Source of the DNA: Sedimentibacter sp. zth1
GTDB lineage: Bacteria; Bacillota; Clostridia; Tissierellales; Sedimentibacteraceae
Assembly: GCF_017352195.1 (NCBI RefSeq)
Contig: NZ_CP071445.1
Location: forward strand, 868,001 to 932,000
Direction: 5' to 3'
DNA length: 64,000 nt
Under the pieces are notes generated by a model. That model saw only the letters and a list, made by a program, of their open reading frames with translations. It was not told the DNA's origin and did no database searches. Positions 1-8,683 of this stretch are shown here, one piece after another (position 1 is the stretch's first letter; each line of letters starts with the position of its first letter). Both the position numbers and the translations under genes were made by a program.

Positions 1-98
1 TTAATAAAAAACAACTAAAATCATAATATATCTTGAAAATATTCGAGGTATTAACTTAAATACATATATACCTAACTCTGTAATGAACGGTATCTTTC
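1..98 (-). other. 5' end of a cassette whose gene lies off the left edge
   Basis: This is the start of a further minus-strand cassette. Read on the minus strand it begins GTTAAATGAAAGATACC and continues TTCATTACAGAG, the same layout as the other cassette starts. I see no convincing ORF with a ribosome site in these 98 bases, so the gene must begin to the left of the window. Confidence 0.5.
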
Positions 99-299
99 AT
101 TTAACGTCCCTTTGTTACTGACGTTTCTCAGCGTTACAGGGGTCTGCGACCCTAGATAACTCCTATCTTGGGTTGCAGAGGCACCGACTCGGTTAGCTGA
201 GGAATGTGGTGCTGACTCTTCTTCTGCTGGACGTTCCTCTTTGACTATCTATCCAGCTGACTTTCCTCTTGCACCCAAAGCGGGAACATATTGTTATAT
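99..299 (-). repeat. attC site 1 (type II)
   Basis: Outer boxes are ATTTAAC at 99-105 and GTTATAT at 293-299. The interior is GC-rich and palindromic, with CAGCGTTACAGG-type arms and the shared ATGTGGTGCTGAC core. It closes the cassette of the 322-879 gene: the bases right of the site (GTTAATCTATCA) reappear inverted at that cassette's start near 930-945. Confidence 0.85.
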
Positions 300-321
300 A
301 TAGTTAATCTATCAGTCTATA

Positions 322-879
322 TTACTTATCTCCCATTAATTGAACTATTGCAGTAATTAGTGGCATAACCGCCACTAACACTGATTTTAATACATCACAA
401 AAACCTTTAATTTTATTTTTCCTATCTTGTACAATAATTGATTTATTATGCTCAACACTTGTTTCTAACTCTTTCTTCTCGAATAAGAAAGAAACTCCAT
501 ACAGTAATATGCCCGACCCAATTATAAAAAATAGTATTATAATAATCTTAACAATATTTATCCAAACTTCATTTTTCAAGCTATCTACTTGAAATATATG
601 TAACAAATAACAAGGAATAAAAAATATTAAACTAACTCCAAAATAAGAAAAAGCTTCATTTTTTAACACACTTGAAAGTTCTATCATAGAACCAATAAAG
701 CTTATAGCTATTGATACCCAAGCAAGACAATTTAATATAATTTTAATAATTAAGTTATTTATATTCATATACGTTGGAATATAAAAAAATACAGCCCCTA
801 CAACACAAAACCAAGTCGCTATAAAAAAGCCTGATAATTTTGGATTTTCTTTCTTTTTAGTATCTTTTTTACTACTCAT
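322..879 (-). CDS. Four-helix membrane protein, cassette cargo
   Basis: 185 aa. A TAGGAG ribosome site lies 7 nt before the ATG. The first 12 residues are Lys-rich (MSSKKDTKKK). Hydrophobic helices follow at about 17-35, 42-63, 75-93 and 107-130. After a polar loop of charged residues, the C-terminal 25 residues form a last hydrophobic stretch ending LMGDK. I recognise no family. It is the only gene of its cassette, between attC sites 1 and 2. A membrane role is inferred from hydropathy only. Confidence 0.8.
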   Translation of the reverse strand: MSSKKDTKKKENPKLSGFFIATWFCVVGAVFFYIPTYMNINNLIIKIILNCLAWVSIAISFIGSMIELSSVLKNEAFSYFGVSLIFFIPCYLLHIFQVDSLKNEVWINIVKIIIILFFIIGSGILLYGVSFLFEKKELETSVEHNKSIIVQDRKNKIKGFCDVLKSVLVAVMPLITAIVQLMGDK

Positions 880-940
880 ATAAACTCCTATATATTTATT
901 TTTTCCCTACAACATATCTTTGAAATGATAGATTAATTGT

Positions 941-1300
941 ATATAACGTCGCGCGGGTTTACGAAGTTATCGAGTTAGACAGTTTACTGTCTAACTTGAT
1001 AATTTTGCAAACCAGCTGATAGGCGATGTGGCGCTAGCCCAAGCCTGTCAGCGGGGTACCCGCGCGACGATAAACAAAATGACGCGCTAGCGGCATTTTG
1101 CTTATCGTCCCTTTGTTACTGACGTTTCTCAGCGTTACAGGTGTTCTGCAACCTTAGATAACTCCTATCTTAGGTTGCAGGGCACCGACTCGGTTAGCTG
1201 AGGAATGTGGTGCTGACTTCCCCTCTGCTGGCTCAACTACTTGGACTGACTTTCCAGCTGACGTTCCCCTAGCACCCGTAGCTGTAACATATTGTTATAT
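941..1300 (-). repeat. attC site 2 (type II) with an inserted 159-bp element
   Basis: Outer boxes are ATATAAC at 941-947 and GTTATAT at 1294-1300. The site resembles site 1, but the 159-bp palindromic element described separately sits directly after the left box, between two copies of CGTC. The right flank GTTATATGC...TTCAACCAT matches, inverted, the start of the cassette of the 1345-2064 gene. Confidence 0.8.
947..1105. repeat. 159-bp palindromic repeat, copy 1
   Basis: The element begins CGTCGCGCGGGT and contains its inverse ACCCGCGCGACG about 110 bp later. It also holds an inner hairpin GTTAGACAG/CTGTCTAAC and ends in a 40-bp palindrome with arms CGATAAaCAAAATG/CATTTTGcTTATCG around CGCTAGCG. 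Two more copies lie at 8809 and 16735, always at the left edge of an attC and always with the same 159-bp spacing between flanking CGT(C) strings. It is far richer in GC than its surroundings. It encodes no protein and looks like a MITE or a structured mobile palindrome. Confidence 0.7.
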
Positions 1301-1344
1301 GCTTTTTTTCAACCATCTTTCTAACTTAACCATGACGTATCCAA

Positions 1345-2064
1345 TTAATGTTCTGCTTGTGATATATCCTTTTCTGTTATCCCTTTACTCATTAAACCTT
1401 CCCATTCTTCTGTATCTTTAAGTTTCATTATAATTTCTTCATATCCCATTCCTAAGTCTTCACCATATTCTTTATCAAATACCTTTTTAAAAACTTCGGC
1501 TATTGCAAATGCTTTATTAATATCTAACTTTATCGTATAATTATATGTTATATGTGAAATTGCAATGTATGTATTCCAACCCTTTGTTGTTATACTCCAT
1601 TTATCATTATCTTTTTTTACTATTTCCTCATTATGTAATTCTTTCAAAATGTCTTCTACCAAATCAATTTTTATATTTAATATTTCGCTTATGTCCCTCG
1701 TTGTTGTATTTAATAATTTTGTACTTAATATTTGTATAACTTCCAACTTATTTTTTTCTAATAATCCACCTAGATAATCAATTATACATTCAACATTACC
1801 CATTAAATCTGGTAATACCTGAGGTACTGTTGTCGTAGTATACCATCCTCTTTTTTCACTCCATGCCGTCATTATACCAATGTCTTCAGTACCTTTATCT
1901 TTACAGATTTGCTGTATTGAACTCAACACAACATCTTGTCCTCACACATTAGGTGCACAAAGTTGTGCCTCTTCTTCCTTCTCAATATTATCTTTTTCAA
2001 GTTCAAGCAATTTCAATTTTAATCTGTCAATTTCACTTCTAATTTCTAATGCTTCCTTACTCAT
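1345..2064 (-). pseudogene. Winged-helix-like protein split by an in-frame TGA
   Basis: A GGGGGA ribosome site precedes an ATG at 2064. The frame encodes a charged coiled-coil start (MSKEALEIRSEIDRLKLKL), then codon 41 is TGA at 1942-1944, between LCAPNV and GQDVVLSS. The frame stays open for 199 more codons. The second part has a helix-turn-helix-like segment (ISEILNIKIDLVEDILKEL) followed by a probable wing (KDNDKWSITTKGW), suggesting a DNA-binding regulator. The simplest reading is a TGG-to-TGA nonsense mutation; internal restart at the GTG at 1929 is possible. The exact family is not recognised. Confidence 0.6.
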
Positions 2065-2156
2065 ATACTTAGATTCCCCCTTATAAAATTTAAATTTATA
2101 TATATATTTATTTTAAGACAATAAATTTAATGCTCTGAAATGGTTGAACAAATTGC

Positions 2157-2301
2157 ATATAACGCCTCTGTGTTCACGACGTCGCTGAACCGGACACCAT
2201 AGCTAGACCTTCTTGGCGGTGGTCACACCCGGTGAAGTGATGTGGTCTGACTTTCCTACTTGACGTTCTCCTAAGACCCTTGCGTGAACATGTTGTTATA
2301 G
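2157..2301 (-). repeat. attC site 3 (type I)
   Basis: Outer boxes are ATATAAC (2157-2163) and GTTATAG (2295-2301). Inner boxes are GTGTTCACG and GCGTGAACATG. The interior is of the common GCTGAACCGGAC...GGTGAAGTGATGTGGTCTGAC type. It ends the cassette of the 2387-2818 gene. Confidence 0.85.
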
Positions 2302-2386
2302 GATGTGATATCCAACTTCTTTATTTTTGATTATGATTTTGCTAAATCACTACACATTTTAGCTTATAAATACATAAAAAATAATA

Positions 2387-2818
2387 TTAATTCTCATTTT
2401 TTATAATACTATTCAGTTGATTATAATCTATTTTACCTATAACTTTATATAACTTATTATCAATTGCTATATATTCATGATTATATAATTTAATATATAT
2501 TTGTATATCTTTTTTTAAATTAGATATAACCATCATGTACTCTCCATTTTCATTCTGCTTATAACTAAATTTATTTTTACTAGTCCTTCTTTGTACTATT
2601 ATTTTATCTAAGAATTTAGTTAATTCATCTATTTCTTCACTTTCATTAATTTCATAAGAGCGGTACTTTTCTGAATAGTCATATGTAACAACTGAGACTT
2701 TTTCAATTGATATATTATTGAACACATTAATGTGGTTTATTGGCATGGGCAAATAATAAATAAATATAGATAATATACAAATTATTAATAAAATATATCT
2801 TCTTTTTATTTTACTCAC
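2387..2818 (-). CDS. Small membrane-anchored protein, cassette cargo
   Basis: 143 aa from a GTG start; GGAGGAATAAA gives the ribosome site. A basic start (MSKIKRRY) and a hydrophobic helix at about 8-24 suggest one N-terminal anchor with the rest outside the cell. The exported part has no cysteine and ends in a Lys/Ile/Asn-rich tail. No family recognised. Single-gene cassette between attC 3 and 4. Confidence 0.75.
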   Translation of the reverse strand: MSKIKRRYILLIICILSIFIYYLPMPINHINVFNNISIEKVSVVTYDYSEKYRSYEINESEEIDELTKFLDKIIVQRRTSKNKFSYKQNENGEYMMVISNLKKDIQIYIKLYNHEYIAIDNKLYKVIGKIDYNQLNSIIKNEN

Positions 2819-2923
2819 TTTATTCCTCCATTAACTAACTTTTTTTATTATATATCTATAATCATTTTGCTAATACCTAAAATAAATACACATTAAATTA
2901 TAAATAACCTCATTTGTCATTTC

Positions 2924-3020
2924 CTATAACGTGTAGGTAGTTCCGACGTTCACTCTGACCCTCAACGCTTTTCCCAAGAGAGAGTGAATGTGCGTAGCGG
3001 ACGGAACAACCATGTTATGT
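2924..3020 (-). repeat. attC site 4 (short, divergent)
   Basis: At 97 bp this is the shortest site. Outer boxes are CTATAAC (2924-2930) and GTTATGT (3014-3020); inner arms are GTTCCGACG/CGGACGGAAC and TTCACTCT/AGAGAGTGAA. It shares geometry but little sequence with the other sites. It closes the two-gene cassette 3110-3791; GTTATGTGC..TTCTATAC recurs inverted at 3886-3904. Confidence 0.8.
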
Positions 3021-3109
3021 GCTGTTCTATACGGAAGTTATCGATTCCTACAATTTTTTAAAAAATATCATTGCTATAAATTTCCTTTTTACGCCTAGAA
3101 ATAATAAAA

Positions 3110-3394
3110 TTAATCTCTAATTACAGCTCTGCTATTCACACTATTACCATAAGCATAAGCACATCTATTTTGAATTTTCTCTGCTCTATCCATAAATAAA
3201 TTATAATCCGTTATTATTTTTTCTGTTTCTGTTCGAATTCTCTTATATTCTTCATAATAAGCTTTAAACTCATCGGGCTCTAAATCCCGTTTTCTATCAG
3301 GCAAATTAATAACTAGCATTGCTATATCTGCATTCGATAATTTGGCTTTCTTACCTTTTCTTATCCGTGCACCTTTCCATAATAAATGTATCAT
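3110..3394 (-). CDS. Small soluble protein, second gene of a two-gene cassette
   Basis: 94 aa. AAGGAGGAAGTAC is a strong ribosome site in front of the ATG. The start lies inside the upstream gene, which it overlaps by 44 bases in another frame. The protein is highly charged, with a helical middle (EFKAYYEEYKRIRTETEK). No signal or membrane segment and no recognised family. The overlap implies translational coupling to the membrane protein upstream, so the two may act together. Confidence 0.75.
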   Translation of the reverse strand: MIHLLWKGARIRKGKKAKLSNADIAMLVINLPDRKRDLEPDEFKAYYEEYKRIRTETEKIITDYNLFMDRAEKIQNRCAYAYGNSVNSRAVIRD

Positions 3395-3791
3395 GTACTT
3401 CCTCCTTATTTGTAATGGTTAAATATATCTCTTCTGCAAAAGCTTTTTTATTTGTATTAATATACTCAAAATAATTTGTTTTGTTTATCCCAAGTTTTCC
3501 AATGGACATTATTATCGTAATCAGATTGCCTACTAAAAAGCCATATACTATATATTGATTATGGCATCTGATAAGAGCATAATAAACTAAAAAGTTTATA
3601 CATAAATGAATAATAATAGATATAATACTTTGGATATACACAATTAGAGAATCAAACAAATCACCATATTTCTTTTTAAATCTATACGTTAATGGAATGG
3701 AAGTAAACAATACTATCAGGATTTGTATAGTTGAAAAACCAGTAAAAATCACACCAATTATCCACGCAATAATAAATAATATAATATTCAT
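3351..3791 (-). CDS. Four-helix membrane protein, first gene of a two-gene cassette
   Basis: 146 aa. An AGGAGGTATAC ribosome site precedes the ATG. Hydrophobic segments lie at about 2-18, 20-35, 48-75 and 80-98, followed by a soluble C-terminal tail of about 45 residues ending TDKKR. The tail coding region overlaps the next gene. Family not recognised. Confidence 0.75.
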   Translation of the reverse strand: MNIILFIIAWIIGVIFTGFSTIQILIVLFTSIPLTYRFKKKYGDLFDSLIVYIQSIISIIIHLCINFLVYYALIRCHNQYIVYGFLVGNLITIIMSIGKLGINKTNYFEYINTNKKAFAEEIYLTITNKEEVHDTFIMERCTDKKR

Positions 3792-4084
3792 GTATACCTC
3801 CTTTGATTTATTACCAGATTAATATCAGTAACTCAATATTACAGTATCCAATATAAATATTTATCTTAATGATAACCGTAACATAGTATAGAATTGCACA
3901 TAACGTCTCTGGTATAATAAAGTCATAGCAAAAAACTATGCTAATTCATATCTAATTCATGTTCTGGCTGAATAAAGAAAATCATTCTTATATACAATCA
4001 TTCAACCATTGAGTCATGAATAAACTCATAAGTTATTGTATAGAAATTCAACTCTCGACTTTGTCTAAGTCATAAGGTATTATA

Positions 4085-4225
4085 TTTATTGAATAGGATG
4101 GTAGATGTTAACGTCCTTGGGAGCCTTTTATAAGGCAATACCTGTAACTACAGACAATCAATCCATTCAATGAGGATTTATGATTTTAGCTGGTTGGGAG
4201 CTGATAAGCTATACCCGAATAACGT
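4085..4225 (+). ncRNA. Putative bridge RNA of the IS110 element
   Basis: The left end folds on paper into two loops of the kind described for IS110 bridge RNAs. Target loop: closing stem GAATaGGAT (4091-4099) with ATCCATTC (4161-4168), an inner hairpin GCCTTttatAAGGC (4123-4136), the 5' strand TAACGTCCTTGG (4109-4120) and the 3' strand ACAGAC (4150-4155). The 5' strand resembles the attC left flank TAACGTCTCTGG; ACAGAC is the complement of GTCTGT in the right flank. Donor loop: TAGCTGG (4187-4193) resembles the right IS end, hairpin AGCTgataAGCT (4199-4210), and TATACC (4210-4215) complements the left IS end GGTATA. Exact RNA ends are unknown. Confidence 0.6.
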
Positions 4226-4279
4226 GCCAGGTTGTGTACTCATTGCTATTTATGGATACCTATTCGAAAGGAGCTTTCT

Positions 4280-5584
4280 ATGTTTAATTTTAATAATCGT
4301 AACTATATCTCCGTTGGTATTGATGTTGGTTCAACTTTTAGTTTTATGTCTATTGTTGATAACAACGGAAACATTATTTTGAAACCTTTTAAAATACTAC
4401 ATAACAGTATAGATTCTCTTGAACGTGCTATTTCTGCAATAAAAAAAGCAGAAGAGTCACATTCCATGAAATCACACATTTTCCTGGAATCTACCGGAAT
4501 CTATCACTTTCCGCTCTTCTGCTTCCTGAATGAATCAGGATTTGAGGCCCATATTATTAACCCTCTCATCACTCATTCTATCAAAAATTCAGGAATAAGG
4601 AAAGTAAAAAATGATAAATTAGATTCTATTGGCATCGCTAGACTTGGTTTATCTAACAATTTAAAAACCTCTGTTATGCCTGTTAAGCTTGTTTTAGAGC
4701 TTCGTAGCTTAGTTCGTAAACATTATGACATTATGGATCAACGCTCAGCTCATATTAATAAACTAAAAGCGGATTTACATACTGTTTTTCCTCAATACCT
4801 TAATATTTTCTCAGATGTTTGTGGTGTTACATCTCGCATGATTTTAAAGAATTATTGTACTCCTGATAAAATATTAAGAGCGCATAAATCATCTTTGATT
4901 GAAAAAATATCTAAATCTTCTAGAAAAGGTATTTCAAAAGCTACTCAATGCTACGAAAAACTTTCTAACGCAGCAAATGCAGCCAAAACCTTTGGTTGTA
5001 ATATTGATAGTGTGTATTTCAATATTTCTTTAACTATTGACTTAATCGAATATTTAGATACTGTTATTGAATCTATTTTAAATCAAATAAATTTGCTTGT
5101 TGATAAGCATAAATCCGAAAAGTTTATTAATCAAATTCATTTGCTAGATTCAATTTCTGGTGTTGGTTTTTTATCTGCTGTTACCATAATGTGTGAAATT
5201 GGTGATTTTAGTGCTTTTAAGAACCCTAAACAGCTGTTTGCTTATTTTGGTATGGATCCTGAAGTTAACCAATCAGGCAAATTCAATGCTACTGAAATGC
5301 ATATGTCTAAGCGTGGTTCACGTATCGCTAGACGTGTTGTTTTTGCTATCGCTTTGTCTAATATACGTTCTACAAGTAATGGTAAAGCTATTAATCCCTA
5401 TTTACAAGCTTATTACCGAAAGAAAACTGAATCTAAACCTAAAAAGGTTGCTATTGGTGCTGTTATGCACAAAATCTGTAATATCATTTTTGCAGTGCTA
5501 CGTGATGAAAAATCTTTTGAACTCCGTTCTCCAGAAACTCATATTAGTAACTACAAACAATCATTACAGCTACTTGCTGCATAA
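4280..5584 (+). CDS. IS110-family transposase (RuvC-like plus Tnp20 serine domain)
   Basis: 434 aa. The ATG at 4280 is preceded by AAAGGAGC; an in-frame upstream start at 4232 lacks a ribosome site. The N-terminal DEDD domain shows D15 (VGIDVGS), E70 (FLESTG) and the Asp pair of KNDKLDS (D112, D115). A helical linker follows. The C-terminal Tnp20 domain has SISGVGFLSAVTI, the FKNPKQLFAYFG motif and MSKRGSRIARR, which contains the catalytic serine region. Such enzymes insert circular IS DNA guided by the element's bridge RNA. Length and all motifs are intact, so it is likely active. Confidence 0.95.
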   Translation: MFNFNNRNYISVGIDVGSTFSFMSIVDNNGNIILKPFKILHNSIDSLERAISAIKKAEESHSMKSHIFLESTGIYHFPLFCFLNESGFEAHIINPLITHSIKNSGIRKVKNDKLDSIGIARLGLSNNLKTSVMPVKLVLELRSLVRKHYDIMDQRSAHINKLKADLHTVFPQYLNIFSDVCGVTSRMILKNYCTPDKILRAHKSSLIEKISKSSRKGISKATQCYEKLSNAANAAKTFGCNIDSVYFNISLTIDLIEYLDTVIESILNQINLLVDKHKSEKFINQIHLLDSISGVGFLSAVTIMCEIGDFSAFKNPKQLFAYFGMDPEVNQSGKFNATEMHMSKRGSRIARRVVFAIALSNIRSTSNGKAINPYLQAYYRKKTESKPKKVAIGAVMHKICNIIFAVLRDEKSFELRSPETHISNYKQSLQLLAA

Positions 5585-5910
5585 TTATTAAGTCCTTACA
5601 TAAAGTTTTAATTGTTTTTCAAGCAATTCATTGTTTGGGTTTATTAAGGTTACACTTTTTTAGCTAAACAATATTACTAAACTTTTTTATTTTTCTTGTT
5701 GACTTTTACTAGCTGGTCTGTGTTCACGACGTTGCTGAACCGGACCCCATAGATAGACCGTCTTGGCGGTGCTCGCACCCGGTGAAGTGATGTGGTCTGA
5801 CTTTCTTACTGCGTGACTTTCTTCCTTGACGTTCCTTCTAAGACCCTTGCGTGAACATGTTGTTATCGGATGTTAAAGCCTTATATATTAAACTTTAGAA
5901 AAATAATTTT

Positions 5911-6750
5911 TTATACTTGTTCTATATTTGAATTCATCTCAATTTTCATGCCATTATAAAAGTATTTTTTAATTACATTAGCTATATCATTTAATGGTCC
6001 AATTTTTATTGGTTTATCTAAAATTTTCTTAATCTCATTATTTTTAGTATTTATAATTATTCTAGCTTCATTCTGTTGTTTAAAATGTTTAGGTTTTATT
6101 AATAATTGCTTTGGTGGTGTTTGTCCAAAATCCCACCAACTATTTTCTCCATATTTTTCATAATCAATATAATTAATCCTACCTATTATAATTTCATCTC
6201 TTTTTACACCTAAACTCAATAATGCAATTAATAATCTTTTCTCAAATTCAATATAATCTTTTATACATACAACCGCAGGTCTTTTACGCTCTTCTAATTC
6301 ATCAACTTTCGAAAATTCCATATCATCCGTAAAATCCCTAAAATATGATGCTGGTATCTTTGTCGTTAACTTATGAACCCCATCTTCACCCGGACATTCA
6401 AACATATTATGTTTCAAAATATAAAAACAAAAACAAGGCAAATGCATATCTTTCTTTCTTTTCAAACAACATCTATCTTTCACCATATAAGTTTCCAAAT
6501 CTTTATATTTTTTATATTTATTTATTAACTCAGCTAATTTTGTTATATCATTTATTTTACAGGTTGCCATTGTACCTTCAAACTCATCTCCACGACCATC
6601 CCCATATTCTTTTGCATAATCCTGCCATGATTTTGGAGTATTAAACTTTATCTCTCCTAAATCAACAAAACTGTCTGCATATTCTACAGTTGTACATCTA
6701 AATACAAGCGAAAAATTTTCAGGTGACTTCCATACATTCACATTTTCCAT
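5911..6750 (-). CDS. DUF2971-like protein, cassette cargo
   Basis: 279 aa from the ATG at 6750, preceded by AAAGGAG; an upstream in-frame start at 6774 is poorer. The layout recalls DUF2971 proteins: an early strand with a CTTVEYADSFVDLGEIKFNTPKSW-like turn, then GDEFEGT, several cysteines in the middle, and a late KHFKQQNEARIII motif where the family has its conserved Glu/Arg. That family is common in phage-defence and cassette contexts, but its activity is unknown. No membrane segment. Confidence 0.6.
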   Translation of the reverse strand: MENVNVWKSPENFSLVFRCTTVEYADSFVDLGEIKFNTPKSWQDYAKEYGDGRGDEFEGTMATCKINDITKLAELINKYKKYKDLETYMVKDRCCLKRKKDMHLPCFCFYILKHNMFECPGEDGVHKLTTKIPASYFRDFTDDMEFSKVDELEERKRPAVVCIKDYIEFEKRLLIALLSLGVKRDEIIIGRINYIDYEKYGENSWWDFGQTPPKQLLIKPKHFKQQNEARIIINTKNNEIKKILDKPIKIGPLNDIANVIKKYFYNGMKIEMNSNIEQV

Positions 6751-6794
6751 ATAAATCTCCTTTAGTATAACCAACTAACTATGACTTTAATTTC

Positions 6795-6996
6795 CGATAA
6801 CGGTCTTGTGTTCACGACGTTCCCCAGCATTACAGGTGTTCTGCGATCCTAGATAACTCCTATCTTGGGTTGCAGGGCACCGACTCGGTTAGCTGGGGAA
6901 TGTGGTGCTGACTTACCCTCTGCTGGCTTGTCCAACTTGATTTACTATCCAGCTGACTTTCTCTCTGGCACCCGTAGCGGGAACATGTTGTTATGA
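6795..6996 (-). repeat. attC site 6 (type II)
   Basis: Outer boxes CGATAAC (6795-6801) and GTTATGA (6990-6996); inner boxes GTGTTCACG and GGGAACATG. It has a long type II interior with CCAGC/GCTGG and CTAGATAAC...CTTGGG arms. It closes the cassette of the 7092-7325 gene; GTTATGAG..ACTAGA is repeated inverted at 7628-7644. Confidence 0.85.
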
Positions 6997-7091
6997 GATG
7001 ACTAGAAATTTTATAAACTCTCATACTTACCTATTAAAATAATTTTATTATTAGTTTAATGTAAAAAGTTTTATAAAAATAAATTAAAAAA

Positions 7092-7325
7092 TCATAAAAA
7101 GCTCAAAATTGCCATTTCATTAGAATTGTTACTTGTAGATCCAAATATAGAAATTATAAATAAAATTATAATAATTACTATAAAAACCATTGTAGTTATT
7201 AACAATAACCTATTAAAATCTTTGAATTTTGTAACTTTAAAAAAATTAAGTAAAAGCATTATAGATATCACGGTTAAATATATTACTGTGAATAATATTA
7301 GCGATGGTAAAATATTTATAATCAC
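7092..7325 (-). CDS. Two-helix small membrane protein
   Basis: 77 aa from a GTG, seven bases after a GGGGGGG tract that probably serves as the ribosome site. Hydrophobic helices lie at about 4-27 and 40-63, linked by a basic loop (FFKVTKFKDFNR). The tail is short and polar. No family recognised. It is the only ORF of the cassette. Confidence 0.6.
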   Translation of the reverse strand: MIINILPSLILFTVIYLTVISIMLLLNFFKVTKFKDFNRLLLITTMVFIVIIIILFIISIFGSTSNNSNEMAILSFL

Positions 7326-7637
7326 AAAATCCCCCCCTTTTTTTTTAGTTAAACAAAAACTATTTTTCCTAAATAATGAATACTAAATTTATTAATAAAA
7401 CTAATAAAATTTTCAAATCTATTATTTTCTAAATTAGTCTTACAAAATATAAAAATACTAAACACTTTTATATAAGTATCTTATTCAATAGCTAAAATAT
7501 AATGTAATATAAAAGTCTTTCTTATAATTTTATACATATTCAATAAATAATTTAAAATCATAAGAGTATTTTTTAAACTAGGTACTATAATTATTTTTTT
7601 ACAAGACTTATATTTTCTACCCCGTAATCTAGTTTTC
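7326..7637. other. Non-coding AT-rich cassette leader
   Basis: About 310 bases between the cassette start and the small membrane protein. I see only A/T-rich sequence with no ORF, no stable hairpin and no clear promoter pair. It may hold the gene's own promoter, as its length exceeds that of most cassette leaders here. Confidence 0.4.
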
Positions 7638-7757
7638 TCATAACGGTCTTGTGTTCACGACGTTTCATCAAATTATATTATTGCAAGGATGAAATGTGGT
7701 GCTGACTCGCCTCATCAACTTTCCTCTAGGCACCCTTGCGGGAACACGTTGTTATAG
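7638..7757 (-). repeat. attC site 7 (type III, short)
   Basis: Outer boxes TCATAAC (7638-7644) and GTTATAG (7751-7757); inner boxes GTGTTCACG and GGGAACACG. Central arms TTTCATC/GATGAAA, then ATGTGGTGCTGAC. It closes the cassette of the 7865-8683 gene. Confidence 0.85.
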
Positions 7758-7864
7758 GATGTAGTGACCTCTTCCCGTACAATTTTTATATGTTATAAAT
7801 CGTATATATTAACAACAATTCTATGCAATACTAACCTTATATTTATCATAAATAGAATAACTAA

Positions 7865-8683
7865 TCATTTCAAAATCTGTAACTGTATTAACTCTTTATA
7901 TTGATCAATTATTTTGTTTAATTCATCAAGAGAAATAAAATCTGATAATCTCAATGATTTATTTATTTTTATTGCTTGTAAATATTCTGACCTAACTTCA
8001 CTAATCTGCTTTACAATTTTTACTTCTTCTAAAATTTTCATCATAGAATATACGTCTAAAAATAAAGCACGAAAATATGTATTCATAGCATATTGTAGCG
8101 AATTTACACTTTGCTCTTTTTGACAAAAATCTTCAACTTCTTTTCTATATCTTTCTAGATATATAACTGAATTATTGATTTCTTTTTTTATATCTAATTC
8201 AAAATTTTCTATGTGCTTGTCTATATAAGAAATAATAGCTGTTCCATCTATCTTTTCTTTAAGTTCATCAGAACCATATTTATAGTATTTAGGCTCATTT
8301 GCATCCTTGCGCCTGTTATTTAAAAAAATATATTCATTATTTTCATTCCCAAAATAAATAACTGCATGCTTATAACCTTCAGAAATATTTAAACCTATCA
8401 TTGCTTTTTGTTTTAGTGTATTGAAAAAAGATAATACATCTTCTTTAGATACTTTATTCTCAATAAGTTTTAAATTCCACTTTTGTAAGTAATAATTAAA
8501 ATACTTGTCCTCTTGAAGCATTGAACCAGATAAATAACGCTTCCATCTCTCATCAAATTTAAATATAAAAGGTACTTTCATTTCAATTGCTAGTTGATAA
8601 TCTTCTATGTCAATTGAAAAATCTTCAAGCATATTAGCAACTCCAGCAAAGGAACATGAATTATTAAACGTCATGTATTTCAT
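7865..8683 (-). CDS. Papain-fold/C39-like protein, cassette cargo
   Basis: 272 aa with a GGGAGA ribosome site. The first 130 residues resemble BtrH/C39-like cysteine-peptidase folds: a Cys early in helix 1 (NNSCSFAGVANML), a long strand region, and GYKHAVIYFG carrying a probable catalytic His. The C-terminal half (from about 155) is helical and charged. No export signal. Peptidase or transferase activity cannot be told apart from sequence alone. Confidence 0.5.
   Translation of the reverse strand: MKYMTFNNSCSFAGVANMLEDFSIDIEDYQLAIEMKVPFIFKFDERWKRYLSGSMLQEDKYFNYYLQKWNLKLIENKVSKEDVLSFFNTLKQKAMIGLNISEGYKHAVIYFGNENNEYIFLNNRRKDANEPKYYKYGSDELKEKIDGTAIISYIDKHIENFELDIKKEINNSVIYLERYRKEVEDFCQKEQSVNSLQYAMNTYFRALFLDVYSMMKILEEVKIVKQISEVRSEYLQAIKINKSLRLSDFISLDELNKIIDQYKELIQLQILK

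Larger units (their letters stand above)
3911..5712 (+). mobile_element. IS110-family insertion sequence inside attC
   Basis: The element runs opposite to the cassette genes. Comparing both junctions places a shared CT dinucleotide at 3909-3910 and 5713-5714, as expected for the two-base core of IS110 recombination without long terminal inverted repeats. The long left end (about 370 bp before the transposase) and short right end (about 130 bp) fit the IS110 group, whose guide RNA lies upstream of the transposase. Insertion into attC resembles the IS1111-attC elements known from proteobacterial integrons. Confidence 0.85.
3898..5868 (-). repeat. attC site 5 (type I), split by an IS110-family element
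   Basis: The left box ACATAAC is at 3898-3904 and the right box GTTATCG at 5862-5868. The site resumes at 5715 with GGTCTGTGTTCACGACG, directly after the IS. The remaining right part (GCTGAACCGGAC, ATGTGGTCTGAC, GCGTGAACATG) is a normal type I attC. The IS sits between the outer and inner boxes. Confidence 0.85.

Noticed and set aside
1942-1944. TGA as selenocys codon
   Set aside because: No SECIS-like hairpin is apparent downstream, and context suggests Trp; a nonsense change is simpler.
3911-5712. IS110 insertion considered to have a 4-bp target duplication (TCTG)
   Set aside because: A CT core shared by both junctions fits the donor and target loops better and matches how IS110 elements are known to insert.
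7126-7386. Plus-strand ORF of 86 codons opposite the small membrane protein
   Set aside because: Its orientation opposes all other cassette genes, the start has no ribosome site, and its Ile/Asn/Lys composition is what AT-rich antisense DNA gives.
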